Assembly (NCBI RefSeq): GCF_018333235.1
Contig: NZ_BORP01000002.1
Location: 1-64,000, forward strand
Direction of reading: 5' to 3'
Origin: Ornithinibacillus bavariensis
GTDB taxonomy: Bacteria; Bacillota; Bacilli; Bacillales; Amphibacillaceae
DNA: 64,000 bases
A program made the translations under genes and the position numbers. The notes under the pieces are model-generated. The model did not search any database, was not told where the DNA came from, and saw only the letters and a list, made by a program, of their open reading frames with translations. Shown here piece after piece: positions 19,090-28,814 of the stretch; the first letter of the stretch is position 1, and each line of letters begins with the position of its first letter.

Positions 19090-20091
19090 TTATTGATTTC
19101 TATGAAATAAATCCCGTAGCTCTTCCATTTTCTTTTCCACTAAAGGATAGAAGTTATTCTTCGCATGAGTTGTTGAATTTCCTCCAAAAAAATTAGTACC
19201 AGGACAGGATTTAACCTCATTGTCCTTTGCGTTGTCGAGTACCCTTTCCTTTGTTTTGTAGTGCCACCAATGATGATAGGTGATTGTATCAATAGATGGT
19301 TCTAAGGAAAATTTTAAGCTTAGCAGTGCCGTTACGAATATAATTGTATCTCTTTGTTCCTGAGTCATAACATCATGACCAAGATCAAAGTTTCCGACGT
19401 GCTCGATAGCAATTCCATTTTCATTAGCCTTTGGCCCAATGGTTCCCTCAGGGGCGATATTAATAGGGCGAGAAAGAGCAATTTTTCCGTCGGGGAAGGT
19501 AGTGATATTCTGGGCAATATTACTCCAACCCATTGTTTTCATATGATGCTGCTGCATACTGTTTAATATTTGAAAATAATTATTACCATGAAAATGCTTG
19601 TAGGAAGGCCGCCATGTATGATGCTGTTGAATGAGATGGATTTCCCTTGTGAACTTTTGGTTGAGTAGCCAGTCTTGAAATTCCTCTCTAGTCATAACAA
19701 TATGCTGTCCTTCCATGTTCAATGGCTTTGACTTAATTGTTAGCATTTGCCCTGGACGTAATTGCTTAGAGGGAAGACGATTCACATGTTGAATGATCTC
19801 CTCGGTTGAGTGAAATTCCTTCGCTATTTGTTGTAAGGTTTCCCCAGGAGAAACTTCATGGATCACTGGTACGATTAGCTTCTGACCCTCTAGTAGGGTG
19901 TTAGACTGGAGACCATTTGTGATTTTAAGTTCGTATGTGGAGGTACTGAATTGTTTAGCAATTTTAGGTAATGTATCACCACCCTTTACTTCATATAGGT
20001 TTGAGGTTGAACTAGCGTGAGAAGTGGATGATAAATGTAAGAATAATACAATGGATAGAACTAAAAGTGAACCAATCACATGTTTCTTCAT
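19090..20091 (-). CDS. LysM-containing N-acetylmuramoyl-L-alanine amidase
   Basis: A 333-residue secreted cell-wall protein. It has a signal peptide (residues 1-27), two LysM peptidoglycan-binding modules (YEVKGGDTLPKIAKQFSTST and HEVSPGETLQQIAKEF), and a C-terminal amidase-2 type domain. HHTWRPSYKHF, IAIEHVGNFD and SCPGTNFFGG supply the zinc-binding His and Cys positions. It probably cleaves the stem peptide from muramic acid during wall turnover or spore processes. It lies alone. Confidence 0.85.
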   Translation of the reverse strand: MKKHVIGSLLVLSIVLFLHLSSTSHASSTSNLYEVKGGDTLPKIAKQFSTSTYELKITNGLQSNTLLEGQKLIVPVIHEVSPGETLQQIAKEFHSTEEIIQHVNRLPSKQLRPGQMLTIKSKPLNMEGQHIVMTREEFQDWLLNQKFTREIHLIQQHHTWRPSYKHFHGNNYFQILNSMQQHHMKTMGWSNIAQNITTFPDGKIALSRPINIAPEGTIGPKANENGIAIEHVGNFDLGHDVMTQEQRDTIIFVTALLSLKFSLEPSIDTITYHHWWHYKTKERVLDNAKDNEVKSCPGTNFFGGNSTTHAKNNFYPLVEKKMEELRDLFHRNQ

Positions 20092-20296
20092 ACGTAATCT
20101 CCTTGCTCCTTGAATTAGGTATTTATTTTAAATGAGCTTTATTATAGTCTCGTTTGGATTTTGATTTTTATTCTTAGGAAGGATTCCAAGGGGAATAGCC
20201 AAACTCTCCTCACTATGATATGTTTGGAACATACGCTTCTAATTGGATTAAGATATAATTTTTATAATAGGAAGCAGTGAAGACTACAGAGATAAA

Positions 20297-21088
20297 ATGG
20301 GGGAGAGGAAATTGGAACAGGCAATAAAGGATATTTTGCTGGAAGGTAGTTTTAATTTTCGAGATGTAGGTGGAATGATAACCGAGGATGGCCGTCATGT
20401 TAGAAGAGGTAAGCTTTTTCGTTCAGGAAATTTGAGCCTATTGACAGCAACAGGCATCGAAGTCTTGCAGGGGTTGGAAATTAAACATATCTGTGACCTG
20501 CGTGATCAGGATGAAATAACGAACCATCCAGATCCAGAAATCAATGGGATTAAATGGATTCATATTCCACTGATGAATGATGAAGCTGCGGTAAGGCAGG
20601 CTGGAGATATTATCAAATTTGAGGATAAGCTAATTAATAGTAAACCCGGTGAAATGCTACTGAATATGAACCGTGCAATGGTGGGGAAAACGGCAGCGTT
20701 TGAAAAGATATTTAGGATTTTATTGGATGAACCTGATAAAGCCCTTTTATTCCACTGCATGGCGGGAAAGGATAGAACTGGAGCTGTTGCTGCACTACTT
20801 CTAAGTGCACTTGGTGTTTCACGTCAATTAATCGAGGAGGATTATTTATATACGAATAATGCTCTAGAAATTATGGAAAAAAGTTTTGAGAAAATCGGTT
20901 ACGCTTTCCCAGAGCATATTGATCGTGATGTCGTCATAGCGATGTACGAAGCTCGTGTTGCGTATATACGTGCATTTTTTGATGAGATAGAAGAGAAATA
21001 TGGAAATGTGGAAAACTATTTAATAAATGGTGTAGGATTAGAAAAAGAAGAAATTCATCAGTTAAGAAATTCTTTATTAGAAAAGTAA
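20297..21088 (+). CDS. Tyrosine-protein phosphatase (IphP/Y_phosphatase3 family)
   Basis: A 263-residue phosphatase. The N-terminal signature GSFNFRDVGGM (residues 17-27) and the P-loop HCMAGKDRTG (His153, Cys154, Arg160) are both intact, with IKHICDLRDQDE between them. These enzymes act on phosphotyrosine, phosphoserine or phosphoinositides. The GGGAGAGG sequence overlaps the first ATG, so translation could also begin slightly downstream. No kinase gene lies nearby. Confidence 0.87.
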   Translation: MGERKLEQAIKDILLEGSFNFRDVGGMITEDGRHVRRGKLFRSGNLSLLTATGIEVLQGLEIKHICDLRDQDEITNHPDPEINGIKWIHIPLMNDEAAVRQAGDIIKFEDKLINSKPGEMLLNMNRAMVGKTAAFEKIFRILLDEPDKALLFHCMAGKDRTGAVAALLLSALGVSRQLIEEDYLYTNNALEIMEKSFEKIGYAFPEHIDRDVVIAMYEARVAYIRAFFDEIEEKYGNVENYLINGVGLEKEEIHQLRNSLLEK

Positions 21089-21094
21089 GTTAAA

Positions 21095-21130
21095 AAAGGG
21101 TGAGCGCCCATAAAGGTTTGCTCACCCTTT
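21095..21130. terminator. Terminator between convergent genes
   Basis: AAAGGGTGAG (21095-21104) pairs with CTCACCCTTT (21121-21130). It serves the phosphatase gene and, on the other strand, the permease gene. Confidence 0.7.
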
Positions 21131-22510
21131 CTTATGCATCAAGCTATTTTTCCAGCCATATAAGCCATAAATTAACAAGCCTATTACAAACCAGATTCCT
21201 GATGCAATTAATGTATGTGCTGATAACTGTGTCATTAGGAATAGACATAACAAAAAGGATACGATTGGAATGACCGGAAAGAACGGAACATGAAATCCCC
21301 CAGCTGGAATATTAGGGTCCTTTCGTAAAAAGATCACACCAAGCGATATGATGGAAAATGCCAGCAATGTCCCCATGTTAGCCATTTCGGTTAGCTTGGC
21401 TAAAGGTACGATACCCGCACAAAAGGCAATCAAAAAGGAAAAGATCCAAGTACTAAAGACTGGTGAGTTCCCCTTCGCATTTAATTGACTCATGCGTTTT
21501 GGGAGTAGTCGGTCACGTCCTAAAGCGAAAAGTAGTCTTGTCCCTCCATAAAGAAACACAAGAAGAACCGTCATCATTCCAGCTATAGCCCCGAGTGAAA
21601 TAAATCCAGCAATCCAATTTTGATTGACTAGTCCCATAGCAAAACTAACTGGATCACTAACGTTTAATTTCGTATAGGATACCATTCCTGTTAATACTAG
21701 AGAAACGACAACATATAGACTAGTGCAAATAAACAATGAACCAATGATTCCAATAGGCATTGTCTTTTGGGGATTTTTCACCTCTTCTGCCGCTGAAGAT
21801 ACAGCATCAAATCCTAAGTACGCAAAGAATACAAGAGCTGCACCTGTAAACACGCCATCCCAACCAAATGGCAATAATGGTTGCCAATTATCATATTTAA
21901 CATAAAATGCACCTACAACGATAAATAATACAATTACAGATAGTTTAATTAAGACCATTATCTTATTAAGACGATTCGATTCCTTTATACCAAAGGTTAA
22001 TAGATAAGCTAATAGTAGTACGATAACTATCGCTGGAAGGTTAAGATATGTTCCCTCTGCTGGATTGAAGGGACCTGTTAGCGCATGGGGAATGGTAATA
22101 TGCAATCCTTTTAATAAGGATACAAAATAAGCTGACCATCCAGTCGCAACAGAAGCGGCTGCAAGCCCGTACTCAAGTACTAGCGCCCATGCCACAATCC
22201 AAGCAACTAATTCACCAAACACGGTGTAGCTATACGTATAGGCACTACCTGTGACTGGTATGGAAGAAGCAAATTCGGAATAACACATTCCAGCAAAAGA
22301 GCAGACAATTGCTGCAATAATAAAAGAAAAAATAATACCAGGACCAGCATGTAATGCAGCAACAGTTCCCGGCAATATGAAAATACCGGTCCCAATAATT
22401 GCTCCTACTCCTAGCATGATGAGATCAAAAGGCCCTAACGTTCGACTAAGTCGGGTCCCTTTTTGCTGATGGATTAATTCATGGATGTCTTTCTTTCTCA
22501 ATCGATTCAC
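21122..22510 (-). CDS. APC superfamily amino acid permease (YfnA/CAT-like)
   Basis: A 462-residue, 12-helix permease. The first helix carries LGVGAIIGTGIFILPGTVAA, the APC substrate-binding motif, and FFAYLGFDAVSSAAEEVKNP (about residues 225-244) is typical of the cationic amino acid transporter subgroup. Family length is complete. The stop lies inside the shared terminator with the phosphatase gene. The substrate is not certain. Confidence 0.87.
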   Translation of the reverse strand: MNRLRKKDIHELIHQQKGTRLSRTLGPFDLIMLGVGAIIGTGIFILPGTVAALHAGPGIIFSFIIAAIVCSFAGMCYSEFASSIPVTGSAYTYSYTVFGELVAWIVAWALVLEYGLAAASVATGWSAYFVSLLKGLHITIPHALTGPFNPAEGTYLNLPAIVIVLLLAYLLTFGIKESNRLNKIMVLIKLSVIVLFIVVGAFYVKYDNWQPLLPFGWDGVFTGAALVFFAYLGFDAVSSAAEEVKNPQKTMPIGIIGSLFICTSLYVVVSLVLTGMVSYTKLNVSDPVSFAMGLVNQNWIAGFISLGAIAGMMTVLLVFLYGGTRLLFALGRDRLLPKRMSQLNAKGNSPVFSTWIFSFLIAFCAGIVPLAKLTEMANMGTLLAFSIISLGVIFLRKDPNIPAGGFHVPFFPVIPIVSFLLCLFLMTQLSAHTLIASGIWFVIGLLIYGLYGWKNSLMHKKG

Positions 22511-22706
22511 ACTCTAACCTCTTTAATATTTTTATTTCTTAGTGTAATGCGTATCCTACGTTAATGCAATATGAAAAAAGTCATCTTTACCTATGCATGG
22601 GGTGGAAAGCTTCATAAGTAGAACATAAGGGTACTTTTTACTCATATTAGCAGTTACGGCTTGCAATTATGTTGAGACATGATAACCTAGTAGTGAAACT
22701 ATCGTT

Positions 22707-22800
22707 TGCACTAGGGGAGTCTTCACGAAGACTGAGATTGAACCTCGGTTCTAGACCCTTTGAACCTGATCTAGTTAAAACTAGCGGAGGGAAGTGGATT
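22707..22800 (+). ncRNA. TPP riboswitch, first copy
   Basis: The THI-box core is present: CACTAGGGGAGTC, ACTGAGA, GACCCTTTGAACCTGATCTA, ACTAGCGGAGGGAAGTG. This aptamer has a longer variable arm than the second copy. Its own terminator follows at 22829-22868. Confidence 0.95.
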
Positions 22801-22828
22801 ATTAGGTTGAATGTTTATGGAACGTTAC

Positions 22829-22868
22829 AACCCTCACTTCAGACCGTCTGAGTGGGGGTTTTTATTTT
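22829..22868 (+). terminator. Terminator of the first TPP riboswitch
   Basis: AACCCTCACTTCAGAC pairs with GTCTGAGTGGGGGTT and is followed by TTTATTTT. This is the likely off-state terminator. Confidence 0.85.
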
Positions 22869-22916
22869 GCCCACTGGGTGGTTTGTATTCAATTCAGTAA
22901 TTTCATAATTAGTAAA

Positions 22917-22992
22917 TTCTACTAGGGGCGCTGCAAAGCTGAGAAGAACCCTTTGAACCTGAACTAGTTAAAACTAGCGGAGGGAAGTAGGC
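22917..22992 (+). ncRNA. TPP riboswitch, second copy
   Basis: A second complete THI-box lies about 115 bp after the end of the first: ACTAGGGGCGCTGC, GCTGAGA, ACCCTTTGAACCTGAACTAG, ACTAGCGGAGGGAAGT. The internal loops differ from the first copy, but the binding core is intact. The thiamine salvage operon follows. Confidence 0.95.
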
Positions 22993-23018
22993 GAATAATG
23001 ATCTATATTATTTCATTC

Positions 23019-23050
23019 TGCCACTTCCTTTATTAGGGGGTGGCTTTTCT
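23019..23050 (+). terminator. Terminator of the second TPP riboswitch
   Basis: GCCAC (from 23020) pairs with GTGGC (to about 23044), with CTTCC/GGGGG extending the stem, followed by TTTTCT. It lies about 80 bp before the tenA start. Confidence 0.75.
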
Positions 23051-23130
23051 ATTCGATGGAGAAGGATCTTCGGGTGAGGAATACTAGGCAACGATTATTT
23101 CTAGCTATCAGCCTAAAGGAGGAATTGGGA

Positions 23131-23820
23131 ATGAAAGTCATGACGACAACGAACTTTACAGACCGGTTGTATGCTAATGTTCAACCGATATGGGAAAAGA
23201 ATCATAACCATCCATTTGTACAGGGAATTGGAAAAGGAACATTGGAACGAGACAAGTTCGTCCATTATTTAAAGCAAGACTATGTGTATTTAATCGATTA
23301 TGCCAAGCTGTTTTCCGTAGGTGTTTTGAAAGCACAAGATCTAGAAACAATGGGCAGGTTTGCACAGGTATTACATGATACATTACATGTTGAAATGGAG
23401 CTTCATCGACAGTTTGCGGCTGAATTCGGTATCAGCAGTGAAGAGCTAGAAGCAACAAGACCAACACCAGTTAATATTGCATACACGAACTATATGTTGA
23501 ATGTAGCACAAAATGGAAGTCTTGCTGAGGTGGTTGCTTGTCTGTTGCCATGCGCTTGGGATTACTGGGAGATTGGAAAATTATTAAGCAGGCAATATAG
23601 TGATCGGTTGTCACTCCATCCATATGCAAAGTGGATAGAGACATATAACTCAGATACATTTGCAGATGGGGCAAAATGGTTAATCGAGTTAATGGATGAG
23701 TTAGCGGCAGGGAAGCCTGAACGAGAGCTCGCTGTTTTAGAAAAACATTTTCAAATGACTTCTAAATATGAGTACTTATTTTGGGAGATGAACTACTACA
23801 AGCAAGACTGGCCAATTTAA
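23131..23820 (+). CDS. tenA: Thiaminase II / aminopyrimidine aminohydrolase TenA
   Basis: A 229-residue all-helical enzyme that releases HMP from degraded thiamine (aminomethyl-HMP hydrolysis). PIWEKNHNHPFVQGIGKGTL and YLKQDYVYLIDYAKL (Asp50 region) precede ACLLPCAWDYWEIG, which holds the catalytic cysteine, and LFWEMNYY near the C-terminus. AAAGGAGGAATTGGG directly precedes the ATG at 23131. The longer frame from 23056 overlaps the riboswitch leader and is not needed. First gene of tenA-thiD-thiM-thiE. Confidence 0.92.
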   Translation: MKVMTTTNFTDRLYANVQPIWEKNHNHPFVQGIGKGTLERDKFVHYLKQDYVYLIDYAKLFSVGVLKAQDLETMGRFAQVLHDTLHVEMELHRQFAAEFGISSEELEATRPTPVNIAYTNYMLNVAQNGSLAEVVACLLPCAWDYWEIGKLLSRQYSDRLSLHPYAKWIETYNSDTFADGAKWLIELMDELAAGKPERELAVLEKHFQMTSKYEYLFWEMNYYKQDWPI

Positions 23821-23875
23821 ATAGCTTGCTATTTAGACAGTTTAAACGACAGATTTTACAGGAGGGAAGCATTAG

Positions 23876-24703
23876 ATGAATACAGCGCTAACCATAGCAG
23901 GATCGGATTCGGGTGGAGGTGCAGGCATCCAGGCAGACTTAAAAACATTTGCTGCTAATGGGGTGTTTGGCATGTCTGTCATAACAGCAGTAACAGCGCA
24001 AAACACAATGGAGGTTCGTTCCGTACAAGATATCCATTTATCGATTATTAAGGATCAAATCGATGCTGTTTTTGAGGATATTCCAGTGGATGCTGTGAAA
24101 ATTGGAATGCTATCTTCAACAGCTACTGTAGCGTTGATTGCCGAAAATATGAAAAAATATAAACCATTCCATATCGTATTAGACCCAGTTATGGTATCAA
24201 AGGGAGGTAGTCATCTCCTGCAAAAAGAGGCTATTGAAGCATTAATCGAGAAATTGATTCCTTTAGCTTCTATTGTAACACCAAACATTCCAGAGGCAGA
24301 GGTTCTCACGGGACAGGTAATTGAGGGAGAAGAAGATATGATTGCAGCGAGTAAACAAATCGTTGGCCTTGGTGCAAAAGCGGTCCTCCTAAAAGGTGGG
24401 CATTTGCAGGGGGAACCAAATGATTTGTTTTATGATAGTGAAACTACTCTGTGGATTAAAGGGAAGCGAATTGAAACGAAAAACACCCATGGCACTGGTT
24501 GTACCCTATCCTCTGCAATAGCTGCAAATCTAGCAAAGGGAATGAGCCTCGAGGAGGCGATTCATAGAGGCAAGCAATATATCACTACTGCCATTCAATA
24601 CAGTCTCTCCCTCGGTAGTGGACATGGGCCAGCAAACCACTTTTATGAACTCTATAAAAATGCTGGTTATCTTGGTATGGAATCAGAGGTGTCGAATCGA
24701 TGA
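23876..24703 (+). CDS. thiD: Hydroxymethylpyrimidine/phosphomethylpyrimidine kinase
   Basis: A 275-residue ribokinase-fold enzyme that phosphorylates HMP and then HMP-P for thiamine synthesis. [20 protein letters not shown] (residues 6-25) is the family signature, and [18 protein letters not shown] holds the catalytic Asp/Gly anion-hole region. AGGAGGGA precedes the ATG. Its stop overlaps the thiM start (ATGA), so the two genes are translationally coupled. TenA product feeds this enzyme. Confidence 0.95.
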   Translation: MNTALTIAGSDSGGGAGIQADLKTFAANGVFGMSVITAVTAQNTMEVRSVQDIHLSIIKDQIDAVFEDIPVDAVKIGMLSSTATVALIAENMKKYKPFHIVLDPVMVSKGGSHLLQKEAIEALIEKLIPLASIVTPNIPEAEVLTGQVIEGEEDMIAASKQIVGLGAKAVLLKGGHLQGEPNDLFYDSETTLWIKGKRIETKNTHGTGCTLSSAIAANLAKGMSLEEAIHRGKQYITTAIQYSLSLGSGHGPANHFYELYKNAGYLGMESEVSNR

Positions 24704-25503
24704 ACAAAACGAACATAATACCATTATTTGCAAAGGTGAGAGAGAAGCAGCCATTGATTCACCATATAACAAATAATGTAACCATTAATGATTGTGCTAA
24801 TGTAACGCTTGCTATTGGGGGTTCACCTGTTATGGCAACTGGAATCGAAGAGGTTGCGGATATGGCCCAACTAGCAGATGCATTAGTAATTAACTTTGGA
24901 ACCATTGATAATACGATGTACCAGGCGATGATTCTAGCAGGTCAATCCGCTAATCGAAAAGGGATCCCGGTAATATTTGATCCTGTTGGTGTAGGTGCGA
25001 CCCGCTTTCGAACCGAATTAGCGCGTGAATTTATTAAAAAGGTAAAAGTCACGATTGTACGTGGTAATGCTTCAGAAATTTTCAGTTTAGTCGGTGGAGA
25101 TGCACAGACTCGTGGAGTAGATGCTGGCGAGGTATCTATTGCGAAAGAAAGCTTAGTCTTAAAAGCAGCCCAACAGTTTCATGCTGTTACTGTCATCAGT
25201 GGAAAAGAAGATGTAATATCTGATGGAAGTGATATCGTTACGGTTGAAAATGGGGATATTCTGCTGAGTAGAGTAACAGGGACAGGCTGCATGACTGCAT
25301 CCTTAATCGCCTGCTTTGCTGGAGCAATCGATAATCAGTTTTTTGCTGCAGTAGCAGGTATGTCCGTTATGAGTCTTGCTGGAGAGCTTGCCAGGGAACA
25401 ATTGGAAGGCCATGAGGGTCTTGGTACATTTCGTGTAAAACTGATGGATGAAATAACGAATATGAGTGGAGAAAAATGGGAAGCGGGGGCACGATTAAAA
25501 TGA
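24700..25503 (+). CDS. thiM: Hydroxyethylthiazole kinase
   Basis: A 267-residue enzyme that phosphorylates the thiazole alcohol THZ in thiamine salvage. PLIHHITNNVTINDCANVTL, FDPVGVGATRFR and VTGTGCMTASLIACF are diagnostic. It overlaps thiD by 4 bp at its start and thiE by 4 bp at its end, giving a tightly coupled thiD-thiM-thiE unit under TPP riboswitch control. Confidence 0.95.
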   Translation: MNKTNIIPLFAKVREKQPLIHHITNNVTINDCANVTLAIGGSPVMATGIEEVADMAQLADALVINFGTIDNTMYQAMILAGQSANRKGIPVIFDPVGVGATRFRTELAREFIKKVKVTIVRGNASEIFSLVGGDAQTRGVDAGEVSIAKESLVLKAAQQFHAVTVISGKEDVISDGSDIVTVENGDILLSRVTGTGCMTASLIACFAGAIDNQFFAAVAGMSVMSLAGELAREQLEGHEGLGTFRVKLMDEITNMSGEKWEAGARLK

Positions 25504-26120
25504 AACGAGACTATACATTATATTTGGTAACCGAAGAATCTGTACCAGAAGACAGACTGCTGCATATCGTGGAGGCTGCAATCAAGGGTGGAGTCACCAT
25601 GGTTCAGCTCAGGGAAAAAAGTACTTCTAGTAAGCTATTTTTTCAGAAGGCGATTCGTTTAAGAGAATTAACAAGGCGTTATGACGTTCCGCTCATCATC
25701 AATGATCGAGTAGATATCGCCTTAGCTGTGGAAGCGGATGGGGTTCATATTGGGCAAAGTGACCTGCCACTGGCAGCGGTGCGACGTCTCGTTCCTTCTT
25801 CTATGCTGGTCGGTGTGTCAGTATCGACCGTGGAACAAGCAAAGACTGCTCAGCATCATGGGGCAGATTATATCGGGGTAGGAGCAGTATTCCCTACACA
25901 ATCAAAGAAAGATGCGAAGGTACTCCCACCAGGAATGCTTGAACAAATTATTGATTCTGTCACTATTCCGATTGTTGCAATTGGCGGTATTAAAATTGAA
26001 AACCTAGCAGCGTTAAGTCAACTAGATATTACGAGTATCGCTGTAGTATCAGGGATTATGCAAGCAGATGAACCTTATCATGCTGCAAGGTCATTTATGG
26101 AAGGAATGCGTAATCGATAA
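25500..26120 (+). CDS. thiE: Thiamine phosphate synthase
   Basis: A 206-residue TIM-barrel enzyme that joins HMP-PP and THZ-P to give thiamine phosphate. MVQLREKSTSSKLFFQKA, LIINDRVDIALAVEADGVHIGQ, GVSVSTVEQA and YIGVGAVFPTQSKKDA are all family motifs. The ATG at 25500 overlaps the thiM stop. The frame is open from 25476, but that start would sit only about 4 nt behind its GGAG. Last gene of the operon, followed by a terminator. Confidence 0.94.
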   Translation: MKRDYTLYLVTEESVPEDRLLHIVEAAIKGGVTMVQLREKSTSSKLFFQKAIRLRELTRRYDVPLIINDRVDIALAVEADGVHIGQSDLPLAAVRRLVPSSMLVGVSVSTVEQAKTAQHHGADYIGVGAVFPTQSKKDAKVLPPGMLEQIIDSVTIPIVAIGGIKIENLAALSQLDITSIAVVSGIMQADEPYHAARSFMEGMRNR

Positions 26121-26141
26121 ATTCTAAGGTGTATTCTATTG

Positions 26142-26178
26142 GAGGTCTCTTCTAATCGCAGGAGACTTCTTTTTTTGC
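26142..26178 (+). terminator. Terminator of the thiamine salvage operon
   Basis: GGAGGTCTC (26142-26150) pairs with GAGACTTCT (26163-26171), followed by a T7 run. Confidence 0.8.
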
Positions 26179-26328
26179 AATGAAAAAAGTATGTTTTAGC
26201 GGACAAATAATGGTTGTATTGTATGAAGTAATGAAATATAGTACAAATAGACAGTGAATCCCTTGATTTATCTTGCTCGAGGGTTTACAGACAGCTTAGT
26301 AGAATGAATCAAAAAGGAGTCTTTAACA

Positions 26329-27183
26329 ATGAAAATACGTGTATCAGCGGTTCAATACCACTTAGAGAAGATAAATAGCTTTGGTGATTTTGCTTCCCAG
26401 GTTACTCACTATGTTCGAACTGCTTCAGAATATGATTCAGAATTTGTCCTCTTCCCGGAGTTTTTTACAACGCAGCTGCTATCAATCTCTGAAGGTACAA
26501 CAAGCCGAGTTGACGACTTACCTTCTTTTACAGATCAATATATAGGATTATTTTCCGGACTTGCCAAAGAAACAGGCATGCATATTATTGGAGGAACACA
26601 TGTCGTAAGAAAAGGAGATAATCTATATAATACAGCATTTCTCTTCTATCCAGATGGACGAGTGGAGGAACAAGCGAAGCTTCATATGACACCTACGGAG
26701 AAACATGACTGGAATATTACACCTGGAGATTCCATTCGAGTTTTTGAAACAAATAAAGGAAAAATTGCTTTGTTAACCTGTTACGATATGGAGTTCCCAG
26801 AGATAGTGCGTAAGGTTCGTGGTATGGGAGCTGACGTTATCTTTGCCCCATCCTGTACAGATGATTTACATGGATTTCACCGTGTCCGTTATACGAGTCA
26901 TGCAAGAACTATTGAAAACCAAGTGTATGTTGTCACTACTGGTACAGTAGGGGCATTACGAAATGTTGATTTTATGCGTGCTAATTATGGACAGGCAGCA
27001 ATCATAACACCGAATGATATACCATTTCCGAAAAATGGTGTCATGATGGAAGGCGAATTCAATCATGATATGCTAATCACTGCGGACTTAGATCTTTCAC
27101 TCTTACATGAAGTACGAGAAAAAGGATCGGTAACAACATGGAATGATAGACGTCTAGACTTATATCCCGATCTTAGTAAATAA
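26329..27183 (+). CDS. Carbon-nitrogen hydrolase (nitrilase superfamily)
   Basis: A 284-residue amidase-type hydrolase. The catalytic triad is visible: Glu44 (LFPEFFTTQ), Lys118 (QAKLHMTP) and Cys152 (LLTCYDMEFPE). AAGGAG precedes the ATG. A GNAT gene follows after 17 bp, then a LysE-type exporter. Bacillus YhcX has a nitrilase and a GNAT domain in one protein, so these two separate genes probably represent the same functional pair. The substrate is unknown. Confidence 0.87.
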   Translation: MKIRVSAVQYHLEKINSFGDFASQVTHYVRTASEYDSEFVLFPEFFTTQLLSISEGTTSRVDDLPSFTDQYIGLFSGLAKETGMHIIGGTHVVRKGDNLYNTAFLFYPDGRVEEQAKLHMTPTEKHDWNITPGDSIRVFETNKGKIALLTCYDMEFPEIVRKVRGMGADVIFAPSCTDDLHGFHRVRYTSHARTIENQVYVVTTGTVGALRNVDFMRANYGQAAIITPNDIPFPKNGVMMEGEFNHDMLITADLDLSLLHEVREKGSVTTWNDRRLDLYPDLSK

Positions 27184-27200
27184 GAAGGGGCTGTAGCCTG

Positions 27201-27884
27201 ATGCTTTATCGAAAGCAGGTCTATTTAAAGAATGGTCAAGGATTTGCTCCGGTAGTCGTTAGAAATTATACACAGCAGGATTTCGACGAGCTTATTCAAA
27301 TTCAGCGGGAGAGCTTTCCACCACCATTTCCTTCTGACCTCTGGTGGAATATGGAACAGCTAGAGAACCATGTGACACTTTTCCCGGAAGGCGCGTTATG
27401 TGTAGAAGTGAATGGCGTACTTGCAGGATCGATGACGGGACTAATCGTTCACTTTGACAAGGAAGAATCCTCCCATACATGGCAAGAGATGACAGATGAT
27501 GGCTATATTCGGAATCATAGTCCAGATGGCAATACACTTTATGTAGTGGATATCTGCATTCGTCCAGCCTATCGTAACCTGGCTCTGGGGAAGCTACTCA
27601 TGCAATCGATGTATGAGGTAGTTGTTCAGCTAGGGCTAGAACGTTTAGTAGGAGGAGGACGAATGCCTGGCTTTCATAGACATGCAAATCGGTTGACTCC
27701 TCAGGAATATTTAGAGGAAGTGTTGCGTGGTCAATTACAGGATCCAGTTATTACGTTCTTATTGCATGCTGGTCGTACCCCGATTCGTATTCTTGAAAAC
27801 TATCTAGAGGATGAGCAATCCTTGCATCATGCAGTCTTAATGGAATGGGTAAATCCATTTATGACGAGATTGCTAGAAATATAG
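27201..27884 (+). CDS. GNAT family N-acetyltransferase (partner of the nitrilase)
   Basis: A 227-residue GNAT protein. VVRNYTQQDFDELIQIQRESFPPPFP opens the fold and DICIRPAYRNLALGKLLMQS (about residues 115-134) holds the acetyl-CoA loop. The C-terminal extension containing GGGRMPGFHRHANRLTPQEY is conserved in YhcX-like proteins as I recall them. AAGGGG precedes the ATG. It is co-transcribed with the nitrilase gene before it and the exporter gene after it (12 bp gap). Confidence 0.83.
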   Translation: MLYRKQVYLKNGQGFAPVVVRNYTQQDFDELIQIQRESFPPPFPSDLWWNMEQLENHVTLFPEGALCVEVNGVLAGSMTGLIVHFDKEESSHTWQEMTDDGYIRNHSPDGNTLYVVDICIRPAYRNLALGKLLMQSMYEVVVQLGLERLVGGGRMPGFHRHANRLTPQEYLEEVLRGQLQDPVITFLLHAGRTPIRILENYLEDEQSLHHAVLMEWVNPFMTRLLEI

Positions 27885-27896
27885 GAGGGAGGAACA

Positions 27897-28511
27897 ATGG
27901 AACCTTTTATACATGGAGTCATTCTAGCATTTGGTTTAATCCTTCCCCTTGGGGTACAGAATGTGTTTGTTTTCAACCAGGGTGCCACACACTCAAGGTT
28001 CTTTCAAGCTCTCCCCGCCGTTATTACGGCAGCAATCTGTGATACCATGTTGATTGCCCTTGCAGTTGGCGGGGTTTCTGTTGTAGTCCTTAGTTTTGCA
28101 GGATTAAGACAGGTATTGTTTTTTGCCGGCTTTTTCTTTTTGCTCTATATGGGATGGGTTATGTGGAAAAGTAACCCTGTTAAGGAAAAGAACACCCAGC
28201 AATTTTCAACGAAACGCCAAATAACATTTGCTCTATCTGTATCTTTATTAAACCCACATGCAATTCTAGATACAATTGGTGTAATTGGAACAGGCTCACT
28301 TGTTTATGATGGGCTTGAGAAGCTGGTTTTTGCACTGGCATGTATTCTGATCTCCTGGCTATGGTTTATTGGACTTGCACTTACGGGAAGAATAGTTGGT
28401 CGATATGATCAAAATGGCGTATTTTTAAAGCGATTAAATCAGTTGTCTGCTGTAATTATTTGGGTGATGGCGGTATATATTGGATATCAATTTTTGAATG
28501 GTATTAGCTAA
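27897..28511 (+). CDS. LysE/ArgO family amino acid exporter
   Basis: A 204-residue membrane protein with about six helices. ILPLGVQNVFVFNQGATHSR near the N-terminus and SLLNPHAILDTIGVIGTGSL in the middle are the conserved LysE/ArgO segments. AGGAGGGAGG precedes the ATG. As the third gene of the nitrilase-GNAT-exporter unit it may export an amino acid or amine related to the enzymes' chemistry. That link is inference. Confidence 0.88.
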   Translation: MEPFIHGVILAFGLILPLGVQNVFVFNQGATHSRFFQALPAVITAAICDTMLIALAVGGVSVVVLSFAGLRQVLFFAGFFFLLYMGWVMWKSNPVKEKNTQQFSTKRQITFALSVSLLNPHAILDTIGVIGTGSLVYDGLEKLVFALACILISWLWFIGLALTGRIVGRYDQNGVFLKRLNQLSAVIIWVMAVYIGYQFLNGIS

Positions 28512-28814
28512 AGGTAGTCCTTGTTATAATAAGTAATTAAGTTTTTGAGAAAGAGATAATAGTATAAATAGGAAGTGTTCAATCACTTAGGGTTTTGCAC
28601 CTCCTAATACTGACTTGTTTTCAACCTCTGTAATGACACAGCGATAGTACTTATGCAAATGTACTTCATTAATACCAAGCCATTTCTGATATGTCGTGAA
28701 ACCGTTATTTTACCAGTACTTCTTTTTGGGTAATAAGATAATTTACAACTAACGGGTGTACAACGGTAATATTCGGTATCAATAAACTGATATGCTGTAA
28801 ATAACTTAATTGTT
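28512..28814. other. Intergenic region with possible decayed coding sequence
   Basis: Reading the minus strand, short stretches look protein-like in two different frames (for example FIDTEYYRCTPVSCKLSYYP, then in another frame KYYRCVITEVENKSVLGG). This suggests an old frameshifted gene fragment. I do not recognise the family. Confidence 0.25.
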